A stretch of DNA of 64,000 bases from NCBI GenBank assembly GCA_016288815.1, contig JAEELF010000037.1:21120-85119 (forward strand), read 5' to 3'. Both the position numbers and the translations under genes were made by a program. Source of the stretch: Ruminococcus sp. (lineage in GTDB: Bacteria > Bacillota > Clostridia > Oscillospirales > Ruminococcaceae). Below, piece after piece: positions 15,812-24,266 of the stretch (position 1 is the stretch's first letter; each line of letters opens with the position of its first letter). The notes below the pieces were generated by a model. That model did not search any database and had not been told where the DNA came from. It saw only the letters and a list, made by a program, of their open reading frames with translations.

Positions 15812-18679
15812 TTATTCTTTGAGAGTCTCCAGCCATTCCGCCAGACTGAGTTTGCCGTTGTCCGCACTGTACACATTGTAAGTGAGAATGAGCGAAGCAT
15901 CAACGCCGTCGATGAGGCCGTCCCCGTTGATGTCAGCCGCCTTTTTCTGCTCCTCGGTGAGATTCTCGTCAATGCCGTTGGCGTTAGCGTAGAGGATAAG
16001 CGAAGCGTCCGCCCCGTCGATAAGTCCGTCGCCGTTCACGTCGCCGAGCTGACCTTCATCCGGAGTTGTTACTACAGGAGTTGTCTCTGTGGTAGTTGTT
16101 GTAGAAGTCTCGCTTTGTGAAGATGTCTGTGTCTCGGTCGATGTGCCTGTTCCGCTTGTAGTAGAAACGGGCTTTGTCTCGGAAACTGTCGAAGATGCAG
16201 TTGAACTTGCGGGAGTGGTCTCGCTTACTGCGCTTGTAGTAGTTGTTGTGGCAGTGGTAGTTGTTGTTGTGGTAGTTGTTGTTGTGGTAGTTGTTGTCGA
16301 GCTTGTAGTCGTGCTTGTCGATGTAGTCGTACTCGTTGTGGACGCCGACGTCGTCGTAGTTGCAGAAGCAGTCGAAGATGTTGTGGAAGATGAAGAAGTT
16401 ACAGCCGGGGCAGTTCCGGCAGTGAAGTAACCGGGAGCATCAGCAGTATCTATGCGGGCGTATTCTGCGTCGGTATGATCCGCATCATATACCGTACCGT
16501 TTCCGCCGACGAGCTCAAAGGTGGCATCAAACATCTGATCAGAATAAGACACCATACCCATGTTCCACTTTTCAGAAACAATGATCGTTTTCAGACCAAA
16601 GTCAGAGCTGAACATATAGCTCACGTCAAAGACATTGCCCGTGCCGAAGCTGCTGAGGTCAAGCGATGTAAGCGCTGCACAAGCGGAGAACATTGCACCC
16701 ATATCAATAACATCACTTGTATTGAAACTGCTCAGATCAAGACCGGTAAGGCTATTGCATCCCTCGAACATACACCCCATATCTTCCACATTGCTCGTAT
16801 CAAAGCTGCTCAGATCAAGTGATGTAAGATTCTGGCATCCCGAGAACATAGCCTCCATGCCGGTAACACTGCCCGTATCGAAATTGCTCACGTCAAGTGC
16901 AGTCAGAGCATTACAGTTCTCGAACATTCCGTCCATACGGGTGACATTGCCCGTGTCAAATCCGCTGACGTCGATCAGGGATACAGAATTGCAGCCTTTG
17001 AACATGGCTCTCATATCGGTAACATTTCCCGTATCAAACTTGCTGACGTCAAGTTCAGTCAGAGTATTGCAGCTCTCAAACATATGATACATATCATCGA
17101 CCATGCCCGTATCAAAACCGCTGACATCAAGTGCAGTCAATTCATAGCAGTCCGAAAACATACGGCTCATGGAAGTGACATTGCTCGTGTCAAACTTGCT
17201 GACATCAAGCGTTGTAAGCGCATAGCACCCGCTGAACATACTTCTCATATCGGTAACGTTGCCCGTGTCAAATCTGCTTACGTCAAGTGACGTTATATGG
17301 CTGCATCCCCCGAACATTCCGTTCATATCAATAACTCTGCTCGTATCAAAATTGCTTACATCGAGCTCAGTGAGGGAACTGCAGTTCCAGAACATATTTC
17401 CCATATAGTAAACACCGCTTGTATCAAAGCCGGTTACGTCAAGTTCTGTGAGATTGAAGCAGGAAGCAAACATATCCTCCATATTTCCCACATTGCTCGT
17501 ATCAAAGCTGCTTATATCAAGCGAAGTGAGTTCCGGACAATAGTGGAACATTCCGCTCATATTGGTGACCTTGTCCGTATCAAAATTGCTGAGGTCCAGC
17601 GATGTGATACACCAGCACCTCTCGAACATCCCGCTCATATCAGTGACCTTGCTTGTGTCGAACTTGCTGAGGTCAAGCTCAGTGACAGCTTCACAATCGT
17701 TAAACATCCCGCTCATGTCAGTGACATTTCTTGTATCAAAACCGCTCAGATCCAGCGATCCGAGCGTTGTACAGCCGTAAAACATATCCTCCATACTGCA
17801 TACACCGCTCGTATCAAAACCGCTCAGGTCAATTTGCCTGAGGACATTGCAATTGTAAAACATACCATCCATGAGAACGGCACTGCTTGTGTCGAAGCCA
17901 CTGAGATCAATAGAACTCAGAGCACCGCAGCTATCAAACATATGCCCCATATTCGTGACATTGCTCGTATCAAAACTGCTGAGGTCAAGCGAACTCAGCT
18001 TATAGTAGCAGCTTGAAAACATATTACTCATATCAGTTACTTTGCTCGTATCAAAGCTGCTCAGATCAAGCTCTGAAATAGACCAGCATCCAGAGAACAT
18101 ACTGCTCATATCGGTAACATTGCTCGTATCAAAGCTTTTCAGATCGAACGAAGGGACAGAGCAGCAGCCGTCAAACATTGATTTCATAGATGTGACATTA
18201 CTCGTATCGAAACTGCTCAGATCAAGCGAACCGAGCGATTGACACTCACCAAACATACCGCTCATATCAGTGACCTTGCTTGTGTCAAAGCTGCTTATGT
18301 CAAGAGAACTCAGAGACGAACAGCCGTAGAACATAAAGCTCATATCGGTGACTTGGCTCGTATCCGCGTTGCTCAGATCTATTTCACTCGCGGTGGAATA
18401 CCAGAACATTGCACTGCAGTCCTCTGGTAATACAGTGCCTTCAGCACAGACTATCTTCGTAATGCCCTCTCTATAGTTATCCTGAACATCTCTGCTGCCA
18501 ACGTTTCCGCTGAGAGTGAGCGTGCCAGTCTCTTCATCGAATGAGACTGTTGAAGTCTCCGCACTTGCAGCAAAGGTCGATGCAAGCCAAGATACCCCGC
18601 CTGTAGTCTGCGGCACCCCGCCGATAACGGTGAGAGCCAGCGCAAACGCCGCTGCCCGCTTGAAAAGTTTTCTTTCCAT
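15812..18679 (-). CDS. BspA-type (DUF285) repeat surface protein with Thr-rich linker and dockerin
   Basis: 955 residues. A signal peptide (about 1-41, ending FAASA) is followed by a short beta region, then about 24 tandem units of 26 residues (about 89-713) of the type LDLSSFDTSNVTDMSGMF. These DUF285/BspA-like leucine-rich-type repeats are found on bacterial surface proteins that bind host or substrate ligands. A Ser/Thr linker (about 765-870) with long runs of Thr separates them from a C-terminal dockerin with loops GDVNGDGLIDGADASLIL and ADINGDGLIDGVDASLIL. The protein is probably displayed through a cohesin scaffold rather than by sortase. It has an AGGAGG ribosome site and a consensus promoter. 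Confidence 0.9.
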   Translation of the reverse strand: MERKLFKRAAAFALALTVIGGVPQTTGGVSWLASTFAASAETSTVSFDEETGTLTLSGNVGSRDVQDNYREGITKIVCAEGTVLPEDCSAMFWYSTASEIDLSNADTSQVTDMSFMFYGCSSLSSLDISSFDTSKVTDMSGMFGECQSLGSLDLSSFDTSNVTSMKSMFDGCCSVPSFDLKSFDTSNVTDMSSMFSGCWSISELDLSSFDTSKVTDMSNMFSSCYYKLSSLDLSSFDTSNVTNMGHMFDSCGALSSIDLSGFDTSSAVLMDGMFYNCNVLRQIDLSGFDTSGVCSMEDMFYGCTTLGSLDLSGFDTRNVTDMSGMFNDCEAVTELDLSKFDTSKVTDMSGMFERCWCITSLDLSNFDTDKVTNMSGMFHYCPELTSLDISSFDTSNVGNMEDMFASCFNLTELDVTGFDTSGVYYMGNMFWNCSSLTELDVSNFDTSRVIDMNGMFGGCSHITSLDVSRFDTGNVTDMRSMFSGCYALTTLDVSKFDTSNVTSMSRMFSDCYELTALDVSGFDTGMVDDMYHMFESCNTLTELDVSKFDTGNVTDMRAMFKGCNSVSLIDVSGFDTGNVTRMDGMFENCNALTALDVSNFDTGSVTGMEAMFSGCQNLTSLDLSSFDTSNVEDMGCMFEGCNSLTGLDLSSFNTSDVIDMGAMFSACAALTSLDLSSFGTGNVFDVSYMFSSDFGLKTIIVSEKWNMGMVSYSDQMFDATFELVGGNGTVYDADHTDAEYARIDTADAPGYFTAGTAPAVTSSSSTTSSTASATTTTSASTTSTTTSTSTTTSSTTTTTTTTTTTTTTTATTTTTSAVSETTPASSTASSTVSETKPVSTTSGTGTSTETQTSSQSETSTTTTTETTPVVTTPDEGQLGDVNGDGLIDGADASLILYANANGIDENLTEEQKKAADINGDGLIDGVDASLILTYNVYSADNGKLSLAEWLETLKE
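16070..16387 (-). repeat. low-complexity Thr/Ser linker DNA
   Basis: Runs of ACA/ACT/TCN-type codons encode the Thr-rich linker of the BspA-type protein. It is unstable-looking DNA prone to slippage, so linker length probably varies between strains. Confidence 0.75.
16541..18415 (-). repeat. tandem 78-bp coding repeats (about 24 units)
   Basis: In-frame 78-base units encode the DUF285 repeats of the BspA-type protein. Units share the codons for FDTSxVTxM and MFxxC but have diverged elsewhere. Confidence 0.85.
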
Positions 18680-18734
18680 ATTTGGTAACGCCTCCTAAAC
18701 GTTTGATAACTTATGTAAACAATAAGCTGTCCTA

Positions 18735-18763
18735 ATTATACCATTCTTGCCAGGCTATGTCAA
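18735..18763 (-). promoter_or_regulatory. exact-consensus promoter of the BspA-type gene
   Basis: Minus-strand TTGACA (18758-18763) and TATAAT (18735-18740) with a 17-base spacer. Confidence 0.8.
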
Positions 18764-19149
18764 TGTTTGAGCGGCAAGTACACCGACCTGTATTCATTTT
18801 CCCCGCCTCCGCGGAATACAATACCGCAGGGTGAGAAACATGGCCAGAATAAAAAACGAATGATCAGCGGCGCGATAGTATTCGGCTGTGTCGCGCCCGC
18901 GGCAGACACGCTCTCAGCAGCGGCGGGCTCGTACATTTCAAACAGATCCCGTCCGGAAGCCGGAGCCTCATTACCGTTGCCCGAAACTTCTGTGGGACCG
19001 GGTATCGAAGCTTTGAGCGCGGTGAGGACATCATTTGCACGTTTGCCGGCATTCCGGCTTTCATTATTGTTATACAGAGAAAGGAACAGTGCTGAAAATA
19101 TGAGCACTGTTCCGGCAGATATAAGTATCGTTCTGAGTTTATTTCTCAT
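18760..19149 (-). pseudogene. truncated gene, probably a second sortase
   Basis: 129 codons. The first 80 residues (MRNKLRTILISAGTVLIFSA, LYNNNESRNAGKRANDVLTAL) look like the membrane anchor and stalk of class B/D-type sortases found at the end of pilus operons, but the catalytic domain is absent. From about residue 86 the frame reads an inverted copy of the amidase leader (18816-18890), so the true 3' part has been lost. The start overlaps the LPXTG gene stop, as expected for the third gene of the operon. Confidence 0.5.
18816..18890 (+). pseudogene. orphan copy of the cwlD promoter and first codons
   Basis: This stretch matches 24238-24312 closely: AATACAAT..., GGTGAGAAACATG, CCAGAATAAAAA and then the 20-base identity AGCGGCGCGATAGTATTCGG. 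The coding copy has lost its frame (ATG GCC AGA ATA AAA AAC GAA TGA) and nothing of the amidase follows. It marks a recombination junction at the end of the pilus operon. Confidence 0.65.
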
Positions 19150-20101
19150 CGTTTTTCCTCTTTGTTCCGATGAACAGTCCCGCTGTAATGAGGAGTATCC
19201 CTCCTGCCGACAGTGCGAACACAGGCCACCAGAGCTGACCGGTCTGCGGAAGATCAGGAGACGGGACCGTGCTCGTCACTATACCGGTCGTTGCAGGTAC
19301 GGTCGTTACCTTCGGCTGCTCCGGATCATCATAAGTGTTCTTTATCACGAACTGAGTGGTATCATAATCGACAAAGACCTTGTAGTCCTTCGGGATATCA
19401 CGTTCCGCAACGCGCCACTCTGAAGAATTGTCTTCCTCAGTCCATGTATATTCCCAGTTGTTATCTTCGTTCAGCAGGACGGTCTTTTCGAGCCTGCCGT
19501 TCCTGAACAGATCAGCCGTTATCTCCGCAGGGCGTTTTTTATTGTTATCATTCCCGTCGTCCCACACCTTCTTCAGCTTGTACGTCGTCTGCTCAGAAGT
19601 TATAGTCAGATCGAACACCTTAGGAAACAGGCTTGTCGTATCATGGCTGCCGCGTGTCACTTCAAATATGAACGGAGCTGCCGCAAAACCGTAGCTTTCA
19701 TCAGAGCCGGAGGACATTGCAAGGTACAGTCCCGCTTCCTCAAGAGTAAAGCTGACATTTCCGCTGGTGTCAGATATGCCCTCGGCAAGCGGCAAGATGC
19801 TGTTGCCCAGCACGAAGCTCTCGAGTGTTTTGGCGGAGCTGTTTATTTCATCAGAGCCGTCTCCATGTATATCTATCGACGCTCCGCTAAAATCACCGGT
19901 GAGAACGATGTTTCCGCTTCTGATCTCACCGATCCGGAACACCTTCCATTCCATGCCGGAAACAGGCAGATCGTCGCATTTGCATATCAGCGTTATCTCG
20001 TATGCATCAGCCGAAGCAAGTGAAGGCGTAAGCACGGCAAGCATCATGAGCGTCACAAGCAGGCTAATCAATGCCGATATCATTTTATTCTTTACCATCA
20101 T
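19139..20101 (-). CDS. LPXTG-anchored pilin-like protein with Cna-B domain
   Basis: About 320 residues. The start chosen is the ATG at 20101 (MMVKNKMISALISL), six bases after AAGGTG and overlapping the sortase 3' end. A signal peptide ends near SLASA. The N-terminal domain (about 40-170; MEWKVFRIGEI, GLYLAMSSGS) resembles the shaft domain of Spy0128/FctA-like minor pilins. A Cna-B domain follows (KLKKVWDDGNDNNKKRPAEI ... WRVAERDIPKDYKV). The wall-sorting signal is DLPQTG, a hydrophobic span and a basic tail. It is the likely substrate of the sortase encoded immediately upstream. Confidence 0.85.
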   Translation of the reverse strand: MMVKNKMISALISLLVTLMMLAVLTPSLASADAYEITLICKCDDLPVSGMEWKVFRIGEIRSGNIVLTGDFSGASIDIHGDGSDEINSSAKTLESFVLGNSILPLAEGISDTSGNVSFTLEEAGLYLAMSSGSDESYGFAAAPFIFEVTRGSHDTTSLFPKVFDLTITSEQTTYKLKKVWDDGNDNNKKRPAEITADLFRNGRLEKTVLLNEDNNWEYTWTEEDNSSEWRVAERDIPKDYKVFVDYDTTQFVIKNTYDDPEQPKVTTVPATTGIVTSTVPSPDLPQTGQLWWPVFALSAGGILLITAGLFIGTKRKNDEK

Positions 20102-20999
20102 TCTCATCACCTTGCTTTCCGTTTGCCGGATCATGCTCATTATCATTATTCTCCGGAGCTTTTTCCTCTCCGGCGGTATGCTCGGACTCTGTTCCGGCGT
20201 AATTATCTTCATCCGGCACTGCATTGCTCTCTTTGCGCATATCATTGCTGCCGTCCGCCCGGTCACTGATAAACAGGAGTACGAGGGCAATGATAAGTAT
20301 CGGTATTGCGATCACAGGTGCAACTATTAACGGATCTATTATGAATGCTTCGTTTTTCACGAATACGGCAGGTCTTTCCTCATGATCCTCCGTCCTCACA
20401 CCGCGGACGAGCAGCCTGTGAGTGTTTATCCCGTAAGGAGTGCAGGTCATGAGCGTACAATAGTCCATTCCCTTTACCACCTGAAGGTCGTCCGTTTCAT
20501 CCGGGAGCACAGTAGAGATCAGATCGACCTTATATGTCAGACTCCGGTCGAGTACCGTTATCGTAAACTCATCGCCGATTTCAAGCTCGTCAAGGTCTGT
20601 GAACAGCTTTGCGCTCGGCAGACCGCGGTGTCCGGAGAGGACACAATGAGTCGAGCCGCCTCCGACGGGCAGTGAAGAGCCCGGAAGATGTCCCACGCCC
20701 ACCTGGAGTATCTCCTTGCTGACGCCGTGGTATATCGGAAGCTCTACCCCTATCTTGTCGATGTCGATATATCCCATGATGCCTGTTCCGGTGATATCGA
20801 GGCTTTCCTCATAACCGTCGACAAGTGAAGGGTCGAAGAATGCCATCGGCACCGAATTGAGACGGCTGTTGTATTCAGCGGCATCGCTGATGATAGCCTC
20901 AAGCTTTTCGCCGTCATAGCCTGTGAGTGCTTCGTTATAGGTCGCGATAGCCCCGAGGATAGATGCGATTGCGAATACTGTGATCTTTCTTGTTTTCAT
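20085..20999 (-). CDS. class C (pilus) sortase
   Basis: 304 residues, with an N-terminal membrane segment and a second hydrophobic segment near residue 235. Catalytic residues are seen in LSGHRGLPSAKLF (His), TLMTCTPYGINTH (Cys) and HRLLVRG (Arg). FFDPSLVDGY upstream of the core resembles the DP-type lid of class C enzymes. It joins pilin subunits by transpeptidation at LPXTG motifs. The C-terminal tail is unusually long, polar and acidic (about 250-304). First gene of the pilus operon. Confidence 0.92.
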   Translation of the reverse strand: MKTRKITVFAIASILGAIATYNEALTGYDGEKLEAIISDAAEYNSRLNSVPMAFFDPSLVDGYEESLDITGTGIMGYIDIDKIGVELPIYHGVSKEILQVGVGHLPGSSLPVGGGSTHCVLSGHRGLPSAKLFTDLDELEIGDEFTITVLDRSLTYKVDLISTVLPDETDDLQVVKGMDYCTLMTCTPYGINTHRLLVRGVRTEDHEERPAVFVKNEAFIIDPLIVAPVIAIPILIIALVLLFISDRADGSNDMRKESNAVPDEDNYAGTESEHTAGEEKAPENNDNEHDPANGKQGDENDGKE

Positions 21000-21069
21000 G
21001 ATTATATTTCTCCTTTTTCATTACAATATCTTTTCGTTGTCGGCGGGGCGTTTCCCCTTCCGTGATCAT

Positions 21070-21098
21070 ATGATATCATGTTCCCCGAGGAGATTCAA
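21070..21098 (-). promoter_or_regulatory. promoter of the sortase-pilin operon
   Basis: Minus-strand TTGAAT (21093-21098) and TATCAT (21070-21075) with a 17-base spacer. Confidence 0.55.
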
Positions 21099-21259
21099 TA
21101 TGCAGGTTTTGCCCGAAACATAGCCTAAACAACAAAGTTTTTACGCAGCGTAGTTTTGACTACATTGCGTTGTGAAATTGTAGTATAAAATATACTCCGG
21201 CTCAATAAGGTCAGTATAACCGGTAAGCAGTGATATAAAAGGCAGTTCCTTTTGCCTGA

Positions 21260-21288
21260 TTGACTTTTTCGGGACGGTTTGATATAAT
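21260..21288 (+). promoter_or_regulatory. promoter of the 479-residue protein gene
   Basis: TTGACT (21260-21265) and TATAAT (21283-21288) with a 17-base spacer. Confidence 0.75.
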
Positions 21289-21351
21289 TAAGAGTAATTG
21301 AGGAGGGCAATATTGCTTCCTCGCTTAAAATGTGTTTTATGGAGAAAAAAT

Positions 21352-22791
21352 ATGTTTACCGTCAATCATAAGAATCTCAGACTGTCGTTCAACGATTTTC
21401 ACAATCTATCGGATAATGAAATGCCGCAGTACGGGGAATACTGTCTGCTTGAACTGAAAACAGGCGACTATACCGCAGGCGAATGGCTCCCGTCGGGGGA
21501 AGGGCATACCACGGCAGGGAAGTTTATCCGCGGGACCGCCGATACAGTTGGATCCGAAGATGTGGCAAGGTGGCACTCACTTGATCGCTATGACCTTACG
21601 GAGAGTCTGGAAACAGAAGGAGTAAACTGGATAAACATCGGTCGCGAAGAGGAAGAAGGTGAACGCAATGTTCAGTTCGAGGGCTTCAGGTCATTTGCCG
21701 ACAGAAAACGTCCAAAGGAGGAGCAGTTCTGCCTCCTGATAATGAAGAACGGAAGACTGGCTGCGGGCAGATGGAACAAGTGGCGGCATGAAGCCGGAGG
21801 AGCGTTTATTTACTCTTCGGCGCTGGCAAGCCACAGCTCGGACAAGGTATGGGCGTGGACGGCACTCAGCACCGATGAGTTGTTTGCAGGAGAACTGGAA
21901 CGTGAGAATGAGAAAAAGCGCGAAAAGAGACTGAACAGAAAACCGATCGCAGATCCGGAGCTCTTCAAATACGGAACAGATATCAATACATATTACGAAA
22001 AGGCGCTGGAAAAGCTGCGAGGAGAGTTTAACTGGGCAACCGCGGCGATGATGAAGAAGAAAACCCCGGTGTGGCAGATCGCGCCTTTGCACGGCAAATA
22101 TGTGTTCGGTCAGATAAGCAGAAATTATTATGACGATTCGGACATAGTGACCCCCTGGACGGAAGGTTCGACTGCCGACGAGTTCATCGATTTCCTGTGC
22201 GGATACACTCGCGGCGCAGTTGAGCACTCAAACCCCGAGGAAAGATTCAAGTACGGCACGGACATAAACGTATACCTGGAAAAGGCTTTTGAGAACGTAA
22301 AAAAGGATTACCGCTGGCTCGATAAAAAGATGCTCAGAAAGACATGGCAGTATGATATAAAAATGGTCGACGGTGATCTGGAATTTGTCAGAAGGTACTG
22401 GGACGAAGAGGAGTATTCAGTGTACGACGCCGAAAGCGCGGAACAGTTTATAGAATGGGTAGAGCACGACTATCAGAGCGTGGCGCTGCGGGAGAACAAA
22501 ACCGTGGCAAGTTATGAGCCTCATTTTGGGCATATTGAGCTTCATGGCTGGAATCTTGAGAGATATGTTTTCTGCAGGATGAGATCCGGCGACTATATGG
22601 TGAGCGTGACAGCCGGAGATCGCGTGGCTGGCGGCAGCAGAGATTTTTTCATCACGCCCTATTGCTTCGAGGCAAAGACCTACGAAGAATTCCTGGACCG
22701 CTATCTCGAGATCGTTCCTGACTACTCGTTCGGTCTCGGAAAAAAGGAGCTTCTTCCGGACAAAGCCCTAAAAGAATTCCTCGGGTATTGA
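21352..22791 (+). CDS. uncharacterised 479-residue protein
   Basis: Not recognised. There is no signal peptide or clear membrane span, so it is probably cytoplasmic. The middle holds two related segments, FKYGTDINTYYEKALEKLRG and FKYGTDINVYLEKAFENVKK, each followed by an aromatic region ending W and a hydrophobic strand, so it contains a duplicated unit of about 100 residues. The N-terminal part also shows two similar phrases (EYCLLELKTGDYTAGEW and QFCLLIMKNGRLAAGRW). I chose the ATG at 21352 because GGAG lies 8 bases upstream; a TTG further upstream is possible. Confidence 0.7.
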   Translation: MFTVNHKNLRLSFNDFHNLSDNEMPQYGEYCLLELKTGDYTAGEWLPSGEGHTTAGKFIRGTADTVGSEDVARWHSLDRYDLTESLETEGVNWINIGREEEEGERNVQFEGFRSFADRKRPKEEQFCLLIMKNGRLAAGRWNKWRHEAGGAFIYSSALASHSSDKVWAWTALSTDELFAGELERENEKKREKRLNRKPIADPELFKYGTDINTYYEKALEKLRGEFNWATAAMMKKKTPVWQIAPLHGKYVFGQISRNYYDDSDIVTPWTEGSTADEFIDFLCGYTRGAVEHSNPEERFKYGTDINVYLEKAFENVKKDYRWLDKKMLRKTWQYDIKMVDGDLEFVRRYWDEEEYSVYDAESAEQFIEWVEHDYQSVALRENKTVASYEPHFGHIELHGWNLERYVFCRMRSGDYMVSVTAGDRVAGGSRDFFITPYCFEAKTYEEFLDRYLEIVPDYSFGLGKKELLPDKALKEFLGY

Positions 22792-22900
22792 TAAAACAGA
22801 AACGAGATCGACAGGGATATTAAAAAGAAAATGATACCCGCAAGATCCCGTTTGCCGCTGTAAAAATCTGATATATCTTAGTAACTGAATAAAATCAAAC

Positions 22901-22937
22901 ACGGATAGCCGTCCTCAACAGACGGCTATCCGTTTCT
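22901..22937 (+). terminator. strong hairpin terminator
   Basis: ACGGATAGCCGTC and GACGGCTATCCGT pair perfectly over 13 bases around a 7-base loop, followed by TTCTT. It lies in the 22792-23125 gap, which otherwise shows only a possible minus-strand coding remnant ending at 22937 (LTAERLITAKYAD). Confidence 0.8.
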
Positions 22938-23125
22938 TAATCCGCATACTTCGCAGTGATGAGACGTTCAGCGGTCAGAAAAACTGCCGAGCAGCGTATG
23001 TGCGAACACGCATACGCAAACTAACATCAAATTTATGCTTTTTCCGGAGATCATGTAACCGGACAGCGTTTCCTGGGGTATTATCAATGAAAAGGTTTAC
23101 ATTCCCGATCTAAGGAGGATTACAA

Positions 23126-23700
23126 ATGCCAAGGAAAACAGCTCAGGAGGTCGCTTCCCAGAATCTTGACCTCAGTATGGACGCCTTCTCCAATAGCTTT
23201 TCAGAGTACGCAAACTCTTCCGCAGCGCCGGAGGGTACCATGGAGATGGCCTCGGCGATCGCCGGACTCGGCACAATGGAGGAGCAAACGATCGAAGAAT
23301 CTCTTAAAACGCTGGAAAAAGGCCTGGAGGTCTGGCTCATAGCCGGCGTTCCAGGTTCCAATAACTATATCAACCTCTGCCGAAAGCTCGGAAGTGAGCC
23401 GGTCAACAACGCACTGCAGAAGCTCGGCGATATGCTCGGTCAAACATTCGAGCCGGCAGCCCTTACCTACGGTGAGAGAAAGAATGAGGTTCACCCTGAT
23501 CCCGAGACGACTGTCTCCGAACCGGAGGAAAAGAAGCAGGCCGCCCCGACAGAGCTCGGTGACACAGCTCCCGAGATTGAGAAGGCCAACGAAGCTGCGC
23601 TCAAGGACGCCAAGGGCAGAAGCCTCGGGTACCTCCCTGAGGCCGAACACATAGGGCATCACGCATTCATGGACAAGATCAGGAGTTACAGCAGGAGATA
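23126..23700 (+). pseudogene. 5' part of a frameshifted gene of unknown function
   Basis: From the ATG behind TAAGGAGGA the frame reads a plausible soluble protein (MPRKTAQEVASQNLDLSMDA, LRKLG-like helices, an acidic Pro/Glu linker) up to about HHAFMDK near 23675. The reading then continues in another frame as DQELQQEIQEPEESFDFM. No family recognised; the Glu/Pro-rich style fits accessory genes of integrative elements. Confidence 0.45.
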
Positions 23701-24261
23701 CAGGAGCCGGAGGAGAGCTTTGACTTCATGCCGGATCCTGACGATGTTTATGACAAACAGGGCTGGATCGACAAGCTCAATTCCCTCCCGGAGGAAATGC
23801 CTGAGGATCCCGAGATCGCAGAACAAGCCATACACGAGATGTTCAAGTGTTCCTGCCATACCATTGCACGTATACTTGCGAACGAGATGTACACCGGCAC
23901 GCTGGTGCAGGGCAAGTCCCACCACATCAGCTACAAGAACAAGAAGCGCAAAAAGGTCGAGGGAGCTGACTGGGTGCGTATCGCTAACGCTCACGAAGCG
24001 ATAATCGACATGAAAACATGGTCACGCACGCTGGAACGCCTGAACAGCCACGCGCGGGTCGGAAAGCGCTCTCAGGAGCTCTCTCCCCTGTCCGGCAAGG
24101 TCAGATGTGCCGCCTGCGGACGTCCCATGATACGCAACGTTTATTACAACAAAGCCAAGGCCATACGGCACTACAACCTCCAGTGCGCCGCACACAAGAC
24201 CGGCGCGATGGATTATCCCGTCATATCCCCCGTCTCCCGCGCATACAATATCGCGAGGTGA
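23676..24261 (+). pseudogene. fragment of a large serine recombinase fused to the preceding gene remnant
   Basis: After a linker (PDPDDVYDKQGWIDKLNSL), the frame holds the recombinase core-to-zinc-ribbon region of a large serine recombinase: ARILANEMYTGTLVQGKSHH, ANAHEAIIDMKTW, LSGKVRCAACGRPMIRN and a later cysteine in YNLQCAAHKTG. The catalytic N-terminal domain and the C-terminal coiled coil are absent, so it cannot be active. It is a scar of a former integrative element, ending 5 bases before the cwlD start codon. Confidence 0.7.
24221..24249 (+). promoter_or_regulatory. sigma-E-like sporulation promoter of cwlD (candidate)
   Basis: TCATAT (24221-24226) and CATACAAT (24242-24249), 15 bases apart, match the sigma-E pattern. 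They lie immediately before GAGGTGAGAAACATG and are very similar to the region before the SpoIVFB-like operon. Confidence 0.45.
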
Positions 24262-24266
24262 GAAAC

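Noticed and set aside
16089..16430. A plus-strand open frame made almost entirely of valine
   Set aside because: It is the antisense of the Thr-rich linker of the BspA-type protein; there is no ribosome site and the composition is an artefact of ACN codons.
16541..18415. Regularly spaced repeats that could suggest a CRISPR array
   Set aside because: The 78-base units are in-frame protein repeats with gradual divergence; there are no identical repeats with unique spacers and no cas genes.
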